Positions 16,916 to 26,571 of a stretch of 64,000 nt of DNA are shown in pieces. The notes beneath the pieces were generated by a model that was not told the origin of the DNA, ran no database searches, and saw nothing but the letters and a program-made list of their open reading frames with translations. The position numbers and the translations under genes were made by a program. The stretch is from Marivivens sp. LCG002. Its GTDB lineage: Bacteria > Pseudomonadota > Alphaproteobacteria > Rhodobacterales > Rhodobacteraceae. The stretch lies in assembly GCF_030264275.1 (NCBI RefSeq), contig NZ_CP127165.1:2657501-2721500 (forward strand), read 5' to 3'. The stretch's first letter is position 1, and the number at the start of each line of letters is the position of its first letter.

Positions 16916-17464
16916 GTGACAAAAACCGCCGCAGTCTCGACAGACTGGACAAAAGACTTGATCGCAATCCGGGATCACAAGGATCAGGCGGCTTTCGCTA
17001 GGGTGTTCTCGCATTTTGCCCCACGGGTAAAAGGCTTTTTGATCCGATCGGGCGCAAACGCCGAATTGGCCGAAGAATGTGCACAGGAGGTCATGGCGAC
17101 CCTCTGGCGCAAGTCGCATCTTTTCGACCCGACCAAAGCCAGTCCCTCGACCTGGATTTTTACGATTGCGAGAAACCGACAAATCGATCTGATCCGTAAA
17201 GCCCGTCGTCCTGAACCAGAGGAACTTGCTTGGGGTCCAGAGGAAGAAAGGGACCCGAGCGAGGCGCTCGCTCTCCAAGAAGAAACCGACCGCCTTGGTA
17301 AAGCTCTCGCGGAACTTCCCGAGAAACAACGCGACCTAATCCAACGTGCTTACTTCGGTGACCTGTCCCACAATGAAATTGCTGAGGAGACAGGCCTTCC
17401 CTTGGGCACAATTAAATCTAGAATCCGATTGGCGCTGGACCGCCTCCGCCACAGTATGAAGTAA
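16916..17464 (+). CDS. rpoE: ECF sigma factor RpoE (singlet-oxygen response)
   Basis: 182 aa from the GTG at 16916. Sigma-2 region: AFARVFSHFAPRVKGFL, then AEECAQEVMATLWRKSHLFD and STWIFTIARNRQIDLIRKARR (region 2.4). Sigma-4: LGKALAELPEKQRDLIQRAYFGDLSHNEIAEETGLPLGTIKSRIRLALDRL, split by an acidic linker. The frame is open further upstream (ATGs at 16784 and 16811), but these fall inside or at the start point of the sigma-E promoter; GTG 16916 has AAAGAAGA before it and fits family length. Directs the response to singlet oxygen and is held inactive by ChrR, encoded 12 bases downstream. Confidence 0.9.
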   Translation: MTKTAAVSTDWTKDLIAIRDHKDQAAFARVFSHFAPRVKGFLIRSGANAELAEECAQEVMATLWRKSHLFDPTKASPSTWIFTIARNRQIDLIRKARRPEPEELAWGPEEERDPSEALALQEETDRLGKALAELPEKQRDLIQRAYFGDLSHNEIAEETGLPLGTIKSRIRLALDRLRHSMK

Positions 17465-17476
17465 AGTGACGACCCT

Positions 17477-18127
17477 ATGAGCACGATCAAACATCATCTT
17501 ACCGACGCCCTTTTGATGGGATACAGCGCAGGCTCTCTCCCTGAGGCGTTCAATCTTATTGTCGCGACCCATATTTCGGTCTGCGACGAATGTCGTGCAC
17601 GCATGGCGGAATTCGACGCTCTGGGCGGCGAAGTGATGATGTGTGCCGAAACGGTCGACATGGATGATCGCGCGTTCGAAAAAACACTGCGCTCACTGAT
17701 GAACGAGAGTGAAGACGTTGCTCCGGCTCCGACCAAGCGCTCTGTCGGTGTGTTTCCTGCTCCGCTTCGTGACTATGTAGGTGGCGATCTGGACGCTGTG
17801 CGCTGGCGCAAAGTGGGTGGCGGCGTGCGCCAAATGATCCTCAAAACGGATGGAGAGGCAACGGCACGTTTGCTCTATATCCCATCCGGCGTTGCCGTGC
17901 CCGACCACGGACACAACGGCATCGAGCTTACCCTTGTCCTCCAAGGCGCATTCAGCGACGAATTGGACAGCTTCGGTGTGGGTGATATCGAAGTCACCAA
18001 CGAAGACATCGAGCATACCCCGATCGCTATGGGCGATATGGATTGCATTTGTCTTGCAGTAACGGATGCACCGCTGCGCTTTGCTGGGCTTATCCCGCGT
18101 TTGGCGCAACCCTTTCTTCGGATTTAA
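17477..18127 (+). CDS. chrR: Zinc-dependent anti-sigma factor ChrR
   Basis: 216 aa. The N-terminal ZAS anti-sigma domain has His6 and the H-x3-C-x2-C set (His32, Cys36, Cys39). After a linker (about 80-105) comes a cupin domain (PDHGHNGIELTLVLQGAFSDE with His/His/Glu ligands near 142-148). In R. sphaeroides the first domain binds and blocks RpoE, and the second is needed for singlet-oxygen release of the sigma factor. It forms an operon with rpoE, and its stop overlaps the convergent rmuC stop by four bases. Confidence 0.95.
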   Translation: MSTIKHHLTDALLMGYSAGSLPEAFNLIVATHISVCDECRARMAEFDALGGEVMMCAETVDMDDRAFEKTLRSLMNESEDVAPAPTKRSVGVFPAPLRDYVGGDLDAVRWRKVGGGVRQMILKTDGEATARLLYIPSGVAVPDHGHNGIELTLVLQGAFSDELDSFGVGDIEVTNEDIEHTPIAMGDMDCICLAVTDAPLRFAGLIPRLAQPFLRI

Positions 18128-19293
18128 TCGGGGCTGTTCAACGGCACGACCTGCGGCTCAGCATCAGGGGCAAGCTCTTCAAAGTCGAAGTTATCAAGAC
18201 GCTTCGCCCGACGTCCTGCTTTGTCTGCGCTGATTTTGATATCGGCAAGATCTTTTGCCGCTTGGCCGAAGTGTCGATCAAGATTTTCGACACGTGTCCC
18301 CAAACGATCAACGTCCGAATAGAGCAGTGCAAGTTCCTTACGGATCGCCCCCGCCTGCTCGCGCATTCTGGCGTCTTTCAGAATGGCGCGCATGGTGTTA
18401 AGCGTCGCCATGCAAGTGGTCGGCGAGACGATCCAGACCCGCGCAGCAAAGCCTTCGCGAACAACTTCGGGAAAGTTCGCATGCAGCTCTGCATAAACAG
18501 CCTCTGAAGGAAGGAACATAATCGCTCCATCCGCCGTCTCGCCTTCGATGATATATTTCTCGGAAATGGCGCGAATATGGGCTCTGACGGCTATGCGCAT
18601 AAAGCGCGCGGCCTCGTTCAGCTCGTAATCGGATTTCGCACTACGGAGCTTTTCATAGGCCTCGAGCGGGAATTTGGAATCGATCACGATCGGACCGGGC
18701 GGATTAGGAAGCCGAACAAGACAGTCAGCCCGCTTTCCGTTCGAAAGCGTATGTTGCAGCGCATAGCTATCACTCGGCAAAGCTTTCGAGACGATATCCG
18801 TCAACTGGATTTCACCAAAGGCGCCGCGCGTCTGCTTATTGGCAAGGATGTCCTGTAACGAAAGCACATCACCCGAAAGCTTGGTGATGTTTTCCTGAGC
18901 CTTATCGATCGTCTTGAGCCTGAGTTGAAGTTCGCCCAAGCTCTGCGCAGTCGCATGTGCCGACTTGTTCAGGTTTGTGTTCATCATCTCGCTGACGGTC
19001 TGGAGCCGTTGCTCCATGAGTTGTAGCGTCTTGGCCTGTTGTTGTGCTTGCGCTTCCGAGACTGAATTCAGCCCACCGAACAGCTGCTGCTGGCCATCGG
19101 AAAGCATCTGGACACGTTGGCTCATCGCGCCCATCTGGCTTGCCAGAATTTCATTTACCACAGAGGCATGGCCCACACGCCGCACGGCGACAAAAAGCAG
19201 AGCCACAACCAAAAATCCAAAAATGATCGCAGCAAGCACGATCAGAACAAGCGGATCAGAAAAGGAATACGTCACGTCGCCAAGGCTGATCAT
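18124..19293 (-). CDS. rmuC: RmuC family DNA recombination protein
   Basis: 389 aa. One N-terminal membrane anchor (about residues 13-37, LVLIVLAAIIFGFLVVALLFVAV), a long coiled coil (about 45-130), then the RmuC nuclease-like domain (FGEIQLTDIV, LPNPPGPIVIDSKFPLEAYE near 200, IEGETADGAIMFLPSEAVYAEL). E. coli RmuC limits inversions at short repeats and modulates DNA processing; it is predicted to be a PD-(D/E)xK-type protein. The start at 19293 overlaps the mutL stop by ATGA, which decides against a 54-residue upstream extension. Confidence 0.92.
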   Translation of the reverse strand: MISLGDVTYSFSDPLVLIVLAAIIFGFLVVALLFVAVRRVGHASVVNEILASQMGAMSQRVQMLSDGQQQLFGGLNSVSEAQAQQQAKTLQLMEQRLQTVSEMMNTNLNKSAHATAQSLGELQLRLKTIDKAQENITKLSGDVLSLQDILANKQTRGAFGEIQLTDIVSKALPSDSYALQHTLSNGKRADCLVRLPNPPGPIVIDSKFPLEAYEKLRSAKSDYELNEAARFMRIAVRAHIRAISEKYIIEGETADGAIMFLPSEAVYAELHANFPEVVREGFAARVWIVSPTTCMATLNTMRAILKDARMREQAGAIRKELALLYSDVDRLGTRVENLDRHFGQAAKDLADIKISADKAGRRAKRLDNFDFEELAPDAEPQVVPLNSPD

Positions 19294-21143
19294 GTGCGTC
19301 CAAACAATCTTTCGATATCGGTGAGGCGAAGTTCGACATAGGTCGGGCGGCCATGGTTGCATTGTCCAGAATGCGGTGTGGCCTCCATTTCGCGAAGGAG
19401 AGCGTTCATTTCCTCTGCGCGCATCACTCGGCCCGACCGGATGGACCCATGACAAGCGACACGCGACAAGATCGCCTCGACCCGCGATTGGAGGCTTGTT
19501 GTATCGCCAAGGTCCTCGAGTTCATCAAGGATGTCGCGGATCAGCGCTTTGGAATTCACCTCGCCCAACAAGGCAGGCGTTTCACGCACTGCAATCGCTC
19601 CACCGCCAAATGCCTCGACGACGAGTCCGAAACGCGCAAGATCATCAGCAATTTCGACGATTGTGCGTGCCTCGTCGTCGGCGAGTTCGATGATATCGGG
19701 GATAAGCAGCGCCTGAGAGGCTACACCGTTATCGGCCATCTGCTTCTTGAGCTTTTCGTAGACCAGCCGTTCATGAGCAGCGTGCTGGTCTACGATCACA
19801 ATGCCGTTCTCGGTCTGCGCGATTATGTAATTCTCGTGCACCTGCGCACGGGCCGCCCCGAGCGGCAGCGCCTCGCTCTCGGGCTTGGCTTCGAGTGTGG
19901 GTTCGAAACGCGCCGAGGGCTGTGCCATCTCTGCAAAGCCCGTTTGCGGCATCGACGGCGCTTGAACCTGATAGCTCATCGAGCGGGCACCAAAGCTGGG
20001 GCGCTCCATCTGATAGATGCGGCCCTCTTCTCTTGCAGGAACCGTTTCGGGCCGCATTGCGCCGAGTGTGGCATCTGAAACGGTTGTCGAGGCCCGATGC
20101 CCTGCCCCCGCCAAGGCGTGGCGCAAACCACTCACGATCAGCCCCCGCACGATCGAGGGTTCGCGAAAGCGCACTTCGGATTTTGCGGGGTGCACGTTGA
20201 CGTCGACCAATGTGGGATCACACTCGACAAAAAGAGCAACCGCTGGATGACGATCCCTGCTCAGGAAATCCATATATGCACCGCGCAAAGCACCAAGCAG
20301 GAGTTTGTCCCGCACGGGCCGACCGTTGACGAAAAGGAACTGCGCCACGGCAGTGCCCCGCGAATAGGTCGGCAAAGCCGCATATCCCGTAAGGTGGAAC
20401 CCTTCGCGTTCAGCATCGATCAGGAGCGCGTTATCCGCAAACTCGCGACCAAGAACCGTCGAAAGTCGGCCATGCAACGCGTCAAAGAGATCGCCTGATT
20501 GGGCGTCGGCCCGAAAGACCTCGCGCTCCGCACCGTTACTGACATCGCGCAGGATAAAGGTCACAAACGGTTCTGCCATCGCAAGCCGCTTGACGACCTC
20601 CGAGACGGCCTGAGCCTCGGCTCTATCGGTCCGAAGAAACTTGAGCCGCGCAGGCGTCGCATAAAACAGATCACGAAGCTCGACGACCGTTCCGGAGTTC
20701 AGAGCGGCGGGCTTTACAGGCTCCATTCGACCGCCCGAAACCGAGATCATTGCTGCGTCCTCGCCCTGAACACGGCTGGTGATCGTCAGGCGGCCCACGG
20801 CCCCAAGCGAGGGGAGAGCTTCACCCCGAAATCCGAAGGAGTTGATATTCAGTAGATCAGAGCCATCAATCTTGGACGTCGCGTGACGGGACATGGCAAG
20901 AGGCAGTTGATCCGCAGTGATTCCGCAGCCATCGTCAGTGACGCGGATAAGAGATTTTCCACCTTCCGCGATAACGACTTCGATCCTTCGTGCGCCCGCA
21001 TCGATCGAATTCTCGATCAGTTCCTTGACCGCAGAAGCAGGCCGCTCGACGACTTCGCCCGCTGCAATACGGTTGATTGCAGCATCATCGAGCTGACGGA
21101 TAATCGGTCGCGCTGCTTGTATGTTGGGGTTCGCATTGGCCAT
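19290..21143 (-). CDS. mutL: DNA mismatch repair protein MutL (endonuclease type)
   Basis: 617 aa. GHKL ATPase motifs: ELIENSIDAGAR near 40, DDGCGI near 69 and FGFRGEALPSLGAV near 102. The C-terminal dimerisation domain carries DQHAAHERLVYE near 450, which fits the DQHA-x2-E-x4-E endonuclease motif, plus ACHGSIRSG and CNHGRPT. This predicts a nicking MutL that works without MutH, as expected outside the gammaproteobacterial Dam/MutH group. The linker (about 345-430) is low-complexity. It is translationally coupled to rmuC; the upstream neighbour is an M16 gene ending 41 bases away. Confidence 0.95.
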   Translation of the reverse strand: MANANPNIQAARPIIRQLDDAAINRIAAGEVVERPASAVKELIENSIDAGARRIEVVIAEGGKSLIRVTDDGCGITADQLPLAMSRHATSKIDGSDLLNINSFGFRGEALPSLGAVGRLTITSRVQGEDAAMISVSGGRMEPVKPAALNSGTVVELRDLFYATPARLKFLRTDRAEAQAVSEVVKRLAMAEPFVTFILRDVSNGAEREVFRADAQSGDLFDALHGRLSTVLGREFADNALLIDAEREGFHLTGYAALPTYSRGTAVAQFLFVNGRPVRDKLLLGALRGAYMDFLSRDRHPAVALFVECDPTLVDVNVHPAKSEVRFREPSIVRGLIVSGLRHALAGAGHRASTTVSDATLGAMRPETVPAREEGRIYQMERPSFGARSMSYQVQAPSMPQTGFAEMAQPSARFEPTLEAKPESEALPLGAARAQVHENYIIAQTENGIVIVDQHAAHERLVYEKLKKQMADNGVASQALLIPDIIELADDEARTIVEIADDLARFGLVVEAFGGGAIAVRETPALLGEVNSKALIRDILDELEDLGDTTSLQSRVEAILSRVACHGSIRSGRVMRAEEMNALLREMEATPHSGQCNHGRPTYVELRLTDIERLFGRT

Positions 21144-21184
21144 GCCACAACAAGTAGCATAGCCAACGCCGATTCACGAGGGTC

Positions 21185-22501
21185 TTATTGCGCGGTTTCA
21201 AGTCCGACAGGCTTGCCTACGACCGTAAAATGGAGCGCATCGGGATCGAGCAATTCTGCCGCAACCCGATTGATGTCTTCGAGCGTGACCGCATTGATAT
21301 AGTCGTTGCGATTGACCACATAACTCGGCTCGAGACCCTGCACCTGAAGGCCGATCATGATGCTGGATATTTCCGCGTTCCCGTCAAATCGCAGCGGGTA
21401 TTCGCCCGTCAAATACGTCTTGGCCTCATCCAGCTGTTCTTGGGTGATACCGTCCGCGGCTATACGCGCCCACTCTGCTTTGATCACATCGATCGCTTCG
21501 GCAATACGCTCGTTCGCAGAGGCGACGGACCCAAGGATCATCTCGGCGTGGTCCTTGGCGACGAGGTAGGTATAGACGCCATAGGTCAAACCCCGCTTTT
21601 CACGCACTTCGTCCATCAACACACTTTGCCGACCGCTTCCCCCCAAGATGCTGTTGAGGATGAAAGCCGCAAAAAAATCCTCGTCCTCGCGTTTGATCCC
21701 CTTATGACCGAAAAGAGCGACGGCTTGCGGCGTATCATAATCGATAACGGTAATACCGCCCTCCAACCCGAAGCCCACGTCACCGATCAGCTCGGGACCA
21801 CTCTCGGGGAGATCAGCCAAAATCCGGTCAACCAGCTCGGCTGCGGCGTCAGGCGTGATATCTCCGACCACGCTCACTTTGGCACGGGTTTTGACAAGCG
21901 CATTCCGATGCGCCTCCAGAATATCGTCGCGGCTCAAAGCTGTGACGCTCTCTACGGTCCCACTTTGGTCGGAGCCATAGGGATGGTCACCGAATGCAGC
22001 GCTATAGAACCAATCGCCTGCGATACGATTGGGGTTCTTTGCGTCGCTCGCGATCCCTGCGATGACCTGACCTTTTACCCTGTCGATTGCCTCCTGATCA
22101 AAGCGCGGCTTGGTCAGCGCAAGCGTAAGAAGGGCAACGGCGTCATCTTGGTTTTCGGTAAGGAATTTTGCCGAAACAGACGCTCCGTCATCATAGGCAC
22201 TGAACGAAAAACTCGCGGCCAACGACTCTCGTGCAGCTTGGAACGCCTGCGCATCAAGCTCGCCTGCCCCCTCTTCGATCAGACCCATCATAAGATTTGT
22301 CGCGCCTCGTTTTCCTTCGAGATCAAGGCTCGACCCGCCATCGAAATGGATATCAAGCGCAACAAAGGGGATGGAATGTTCTTCAACCAGCCAAAGATCG
22401 ATACCGCTCGGTGTCGTGATTTCCTGAATTTCGATGGCGGCCAAAGCGGCCGTTCCCGTCACGGATAGGACCATAGCCCAGATGAAACGCACCAACTTCA
22501 T
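21185..22501 (-). CDS. M16 zinc-protease family subunit, catalytically inactive
   Basis: 438 aa with signal peptide (FIWAMVLSVTGTAALAA|IE). It has the two-domain M16 layout, including GGSGRQSVLMDEVREKRGLTYGVY near 290. At the position of the zinc motif the sequence reads KRGATNLMMGLIEEGAGELD, so HxxEH is missing. M16 enzymes of this class work as heterodimers of an active and an inactive subunit, and the gene overlaps the active partner by ATGA (22498-22501). Predicted periplasmic peptidase; substrate unknown. Confidence 0.92.
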   Translation of the reverse strand: MKLVRFIWAMVLSVTGTAALAAIEIQEITTPSGIDLWLVEEHSIPFVALDIHFDGGSSLDLEGKRGATNLMMGLIEEGAGELDAQAFQAARESLAASFSFSAYDDGASVSAKFLTENQDDAVALLTLALTKPRFDQEAIDRVKGQVIAGIASDAKNPNRIAGDWFYSAAFGDHPYGSDQSGTVESVTALSRDDILEAHRNALVKTRAKVSVVGDITPDAAAELVDRILADLPESGPELIGDVGFGLEGGITVIDYDTPQAVALFGHKGIKREDEDFFAAFILNSILGGSGRQSVLMDEVREKRGLTYGVYTYLVAKDHAEMILGSVASANERIAEAIDVIKAEWARIAADGITQEQLDEAKTYLTGEYPLRFDGNAEISSIMIGLQVQGLEPSYVVNRNDYINAVTLEDINRVAAELLDPDALHFTVVGKPVGLETAQ

Positions 22502-23835
22502 TTTGCGTCCTCCTCAGTGGCAACGACCCAGCCGGTCACGGCCTGTTTTCTATCAAGCACCTCACGCGCAACCCGTTTGATGTCGTCCTTTGTGACCTCT
22601 TGGAGAATCTCGGGCCATGCTTTGACGTCTTCAACAGTGAGACCTTGGGTCAAAGCCTGACCATAGAGGTTTGCCAGCCCCTGAACATTATCCAGCGCAT
22701 AGACTTCGGAGGCCCGAAGCTGGGTTCGAATGGCTTCCATGCGGTCATCGGGAATTTCGGACTCGAGAAATTCTGCGATTGCCTTATCCATGGCAGCTTC
22801 GGCCTCGCTCAGCGAAACACCTTGGGCAGGGGCGACATATACCGAAAAGGTAGTGTCATCGAGGCTTAGCCCGCTATAACCCGCGCCCGAAAACAAAGCC
22901 GTGTTGGTTTCGAACTGGAGCTTTGTGCCGAACACCGACGTAAATGGAGAGCCCCCCAGCAATTCGGCAAGATAAACCAATGCCGCCGCATCTTTCTGCG
23001 CGCCGCTATCACGTTCAGGAGCAAGGTAACTGCGCGTGACATAAGGCTGCGAAACCCGTGGATCGACATAGATCATGCGCCTTTCAGCCTTTTGGGGCGG
23101 CTCCGCAGGCCTGATCCTTTCGGGCAAGTGTTCCTCGGCAGGAATGGGGCCATAATAAGTTTCAGCAAGCGCGCGAACTTCGTCGGGTTCGACATCGCCG
23201 GCAACCACGAGGATGGCATTGTTGGGCGAGTAATAGAGGTCATAGAACCCAAGCGCGTCTTCAAGGCTCAGCTCTTCCATCTCGTGTTTCCATCCAATGA
23301 CAGGCACGCCGTATCGATGGTTCATGAATTGGGCGGCGCTGAACTGTTCGCGTGCAAGTGCGCCTGGATTGTTTTCGGTTCTTTGGTTCCGCTCTTCGAG
23401 AATGACTTGTCGCTCCGTCTCGATATCTTCCTGAGTGATACGCAGGTTGTTCATCCGATCTGCTTCCATCTGCATCATCAAGGGCAGACGATCAGCAGCA
23501 ACCCGTTGGAAATAGGCGGTATAATCATAATTGGTAAATGCATTGTCGGACCCACCATTGGCGGCAACCGTTTCGGAAAATTCACCGGACTCAAGCGTAT
23601 CGGTTGCCTTGAAAAGCAAATGCTCGAGAAAATGAGCAACCCCCGAGGCGCCGACAGGCTCGTCTGCCGACCCGCTACGATACCACACCATATGAACGAC
23701 GACGGGCGCTCGGTGATCCTCGATCACCACGACATCCATACCGTTGTCCAAGCTGAAACTTGTCACATCTTGCGCAAAGGACGCTGTAGAGCTGATCGCC
23801 CAGAGTGTTGTCAGGACTGCGAATGGCTTGAACAT
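22498..23835 (-). CDS. M16 zinc-protease family subunit, catalytically active
   Basis: 445 aa with signal peptide (LTTLWAISSTASFA|QD). The inverted zinc motif is intact: VAHFLEHLLFKATDT gives HxxEH near residues 73-77, with the downstream Glu expected in FSETVAANGGSDNAFTNYDYTAY. Forms, by inference, a periplasmic heterodimer with the coupled inactive subunit. Start at 23835 has GAGGAAAA; a 17-residue upstream extension lacks a ribosome-binding site. Followed upstream by the BamF-type lipoprotein, lspA and purH on the same strand, a common Rhodobacteraceae order. Confidence 0.94.
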   Translation of the reverse strand: MFKPFAVLTTLWAISSTASFAQDVTSFSLDNGMDVVVIEDHRAPVVVHMVWYRSGSADEPVGASGVAHFLEHLLFKATDTLESGEFSETVAANGGSDNAFTNYDYTAYFQRVAADRLPLMMQMEADRMNNLRITQEDIETERQVILEERNQRTENNPGALAREQFSAAQFMNHRYGVPVIGWKHEMEELSLEDALGFYDLYYSPNNAILVVAGDVEPDEVRALAETYYGPIPAEEHLPERIRPAEPPQKAERRMIYVDPRVSQPYVTRSYLAPERDSGAQKDAAALVYLAELLGGSPFTSVFGTKLQFETNTALFSGAGYSGLSLDDTTFSVYVAPAQGVSLSEAEAAMDKAIAEFLESEIPDDRMEAIRTQLRASEVYALDNVQGLANLYGQALTQGLTVEDVKAWPEILQEVTKDDIKRVAREVLDRKQAVTGWVVATEEDAK

Positions 23836-23913
23836 GACTTTTCCTCGCTTAGGCTTTTGCCTCAACCTAAGCGAAACCATCGCCACATCAAGTGGCTCAA
23901 CAGATATGTGAAA

Positions 23914-24405
23914 TCAGTTGGAAGGCGGCGCAGAAGGCACACGCGCACCAAGTGCTCTCAGGCGCTCGAACTCGGCATAGGCATCAAGAGCTTGCGACGC
24001 ATAGGCACGGAAATAACGGTCTGCGCCCGAGCTGAAGCGTCCGGCACTATTGCGGAACCGTTCGTCATCGGAAGCAAGCACGTCGCGTATATCTGCGGTC
24101 ACACCATAACGACTTGCCGTGCCGACAAGAGCGGCATCACTTGCCGGTACGCCCGAAGAGTCAGAGACTCGCCCACCGAGTGCCGAAATAGCATCGGCTT
24201 TGGGATCTACATCGGTGCGATTGGTGCCGCCAGGCGTGGGTTCGGGCAACAGGCTCATATCGGCCGGAAGCTCGAGCGGACGGCTGGGCTGAACACTGAA
24301 TTCATCGGGTCCACCTTGCGGATTGCCCAAATCACGAAGGCCACGGCCACCGGAACATGCCGCCAAAAGCGCCATCATGGTCACTGCTATCGCTGCCTTG
24401 CGCAT
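23914..24405 (-). CDS. DUF3035/BamF-type outer-membrane lipoprotein
   Basis: 163 aa with a lipoprotein signal (MRKAAIAVTMMALLAAC, lipobox LAAC, Cys17). The body shows the family segment GGPDEFSVQPSRPLELPADMSLLPEPTPG, which matches DUF3035, a group annotated as the alphaproteobacterial BAM subunit BamF. It would sit in the outer membrane facing the periplasm and assist beta-barrel insertion; this role is by family, not shown here. GGAGGGTTCT precedes the ATG at 24405. The gene directly upstream is lspA, whose product matures lipoproteins such as this one. Confidence 0.8.
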   Translation of the reverse strand: MRKAAIAVTMMALLAACSGGRGLRDLGNPQGGPDEFSVQPSRPLELPADMSLLPEPTPGGTNRTDVDPKADAISALGGRVSDSSGVPASDAALVGTASRYGVTADIRDVLASDDERFRNSAGRFSSGADRYFRAYASQALDAYAEFERLRALGARVPSAPPSN

Positions 24406-24455
24406 AGAACCCTCCAGTTGCCTTGGACTTTGTTTACCCAAAGAAACAGCCCGCG

Positions 24456-24950
24456 TCACGTGCTCTTGTTGCCTGTCTTGCGCGACGCTTTATCGCCCTT
24501 GTCGCTTGTAAAGACAATGAGGCCGAAGGCCCCTGCAAAGATACCGATATCGGCCACGTTAAAGGCATAGGGATTCTCGATCCCGCAACAGGACATATTG
24601 ATGAAATCGGCGACAGCGCCATAAAGCAAGCGATCAACGATATTCCCGACAGCCCCGCCGACTAATAGCCCCCCCGACAGATAGGTCCATTTGCTCCCGC
24701 CTTCTTTGCGGATCCAGTAAAGAGCACCGATCGAAATCGCGATCGCGACAACGATCAGCACCCAGCGCATGTCGAAATCGGAAAATAAGCCGAAATTGAC
24801 GCCACGGTTCCATGCCATGCGGAATTCAAGATAGGGCGACCAGATCGGAATCCGCCCCACCTCCACCAAATTCATTCCATGCACGATGGCGTATTTGGAC
24901 AGTTGGTCCAAAAGGAACACCCAAAAGCCAGTCCAATATGTCAGGCGCAT
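24456..24950 (-). CDS. lspA: Lipoprotein signal peptidase II
   Basis: 164 aa with four membrane segments. Both catalytic Asp regions are present: GGAVGNIVDRLLYGAVADF (Asp near 111) and AFNVADIGI (Asp near 137). It cleaves the signal peptide of diacylglyceryl-modified prolipoproteins in the inner membrane. ATG 24950 is preceded by AAAGGAG at the right spacing, so it is preferred to an ATG 6 codons upstream. Several lipoproteins in this window (BamF-type, transglycosylase, DUF3576, LptE) are likely substrates. Confidence 0.95.
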   Translation of the reverse strand: MRLTYWTGFWVFLLDQLSKYAIVHGMNLVEVGRIPIWSPYLEFRMAWNRGVNFGLFSDFDMRWVLIVVAIAISIGALYWIRKEGGSKWTYLSGGLLVGGAVGNIVDRLLYGAVADFINMSCCGIENPYAFNVADIGIFAGAFGLIVFTSDKGDKASRKTGNKST

Positions 24951-24967
24951 GGGCGCTCCTTTTAGCA

Positions 24968-26557
24968 TTAGTGACGGAAGTGACGCATGCCGGTAAAGAC
25001 CATCGCCAGACCCGCTTCATCGGCAGCGGCGATAACTTCGTCATCGCGCATCGACCCACCCGGCTGGATTACACAGGTCGCACCAGCCGCCGCAGCCTCC
25101 ATCAGACCATCGGGGAAGGGGAAGAATGCATCCGATGCAACAGCAGAACCGATCGTAAGCGGCTTAGGCAAACCAAGAGCCTCGGCCATCCGTTCTGCCT
25201 TTTTCGCTGCAATCAAAGCCGAGTCCACACGGCTCATTTGCCCCGCGCCGACACCAACGGTCGCGCCGTCTTTGACGTAAACGATGGCATTGGACTTGAC
25301 GTGCTTTCCGACTTTCCAAGCAAAGAGCAAATCGGAGAGCTGCGCATCGGTCGGAGCTTTCTTGGTGACCACTTTGAGATCATCGAGGCCGATAAAACCG
25401 GCGTCCTTGTCTTGGACAAGCATTCCACCCGCGACCTGACGAACGGTGAACGAGCGGTCCATCACATTCGGCAAACCATCTGTGGTGAGAAGGCGAAGGT
25501 TCTTTTTGGCGGCGAAAATCGCTTTGGCCTCGTCCGAAGCACCGGGCGCGATGACCACTTCCGTGAAAATCTCGGTGATCGCCTGAGCCGTTTCGGCGTC
25601 AAGCGGACGGTTGAGCGCCACAATCCCGCCAAACGCAGAGGTGCGGTCGCAATCGAATGCTTTCTGGTAGGCCTCGATCAGGGTCGCACCTTTGGCAACG
25701 CCGCAAGGGTTTGCGTGCTTGATGATCGCAACAGCTGCGGTTTCAGCCGGATCGAATTCGGCAACCAGCTCATAGGCGGCATCGGTATCGTTGATATTGT
25801 TGTAAGACAGTTCTTTGCCCTGATGCTGGACAGCGGTCGCGACACCCTGACGTGCGGAGCCATCAACATAGAAGGCGGCCTGTTGGTGCGGATTTTCGCC
25901 GTAGCGCAGGGTCTGCTTGATTTCGCCCGCGACAACGCGGCGACGCGGAGCTTCTTCACCAATCGCTTTTGCCATCCAGTTGGATACAGCCGCGTCATAA
26001 GCACCGGTCCGCGCATAAGCGATCTGGGCGAGACGCTGGCGGAAGGCATAGCTCGTCTGACCGTCGTTTGCCTCGAGTTCGGCCAAAAGCGCCGCATAAT
26101 CCTCGACGTCGACAACGGTGGCGACAAAGCCGTGGTTCTTGGCAGATGCGCGGATCATGGCGGGACCACCGATGTCGATATTCTCGATCATCTCTTCATA
26201 GTCTGCGCCACGGGCAAGAGCGGCTTCGAACGGATAAAGGTTCACAACCAGAAGGTCGATCGCGCCGATGCCATGCTCGGTCATCGCGGCGACATGTTCA
26301 TCATTGTCACGAAGCGCAAGAAGACCGCCATGCACCTTGGGATGCAATGTCTTGACGCGGCCATCCATCATCTCGGGAAATCCGGTGACTTCGGAGACAT
26401 CCTTGACGTCCAAACCTGCGTCGCGGAGCGCTTTGGCAGAACCGCCCGTCGAAAGCAGCTCGACACCATGCGCGGCCAGCGCTTTGCCGAGATCAATAAG
26501 GCCAGTCTTATCTGAAACAGAGAGAAGGGCGCGGCGAATGGGATGCAGGTCAGTCAT
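24968..26557 (-). CDS. purH: Bifunctional AICAR formyltransferase/IMP cyclohydrolase
   Basis: 529 aa, last two steps of purine synthesis (AICAR to FAICAR to IMP). The N-terminal cyclohydrolase (MGS-fold) begins [17 protein letters not shown] with LLSTGGSAK; the formyltransferase part has KHANPCGVA near 285 and the C-terminal [18 protein letters not shown]. The ATG at 26557 has GAGGACC before it. It lies between a heparinase-like gene (14 bases upstream) and lspA (17 bases downstream), probably in one transcript. Confidence 0.96.
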   Translation of the reverse strand: MTDLHPIRRALLSVSDKTGLIDLGKALAAHGVELLSTGGSAKALRDAGLDVKDVSEVTGFPEMMDGRVKTLHPKVHGGLLALRDNDEHVAAMTEHGIGAIDLLVVNLYPFEAALARGADYEEMIENIDIGGPAMIRASAKNHGFVATVVDVEDYAALLAELEANDGQTSYAFRQRLAQIAYARTGAYDAAVSNWMAKAIGEEAPRRRVVAGEIKQTLRYGENPHQQAAFYVDGSARQGVATAVQHQGKELSYNNINDTDAAYELVAEFDPAETAAVAIIKHANPCGVAKGATLIEAYQKAFDCDRTSAFGGIVALNRPLDAETAQAITEIFTEVVIAPGASDEAKAIFAAKKNLRLLTTDGLPNVMDRSFTVRQVAGGMLVQDKDAGFIGLDDLKVVTKKAPTDAQLSDLLFAWKVGKHVKSNAIVYVKDGATVGVGAGQMSRVDSALIAAKKAERMAEALGLPKPLTIGSAVASDAFFPFPDGLMEAAAAGATCVIQPGGSMRDDEVIAAADEAGLAMVFTGMRHFRH

Positions 26558-26571
26558 GTGGTCCTCTGGGC

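Noticed and set aside
24812-26515. A 567-codon plus-strand frame opposite purH
   Set aside because: Antisense shadow of purH with no recognisable motif.
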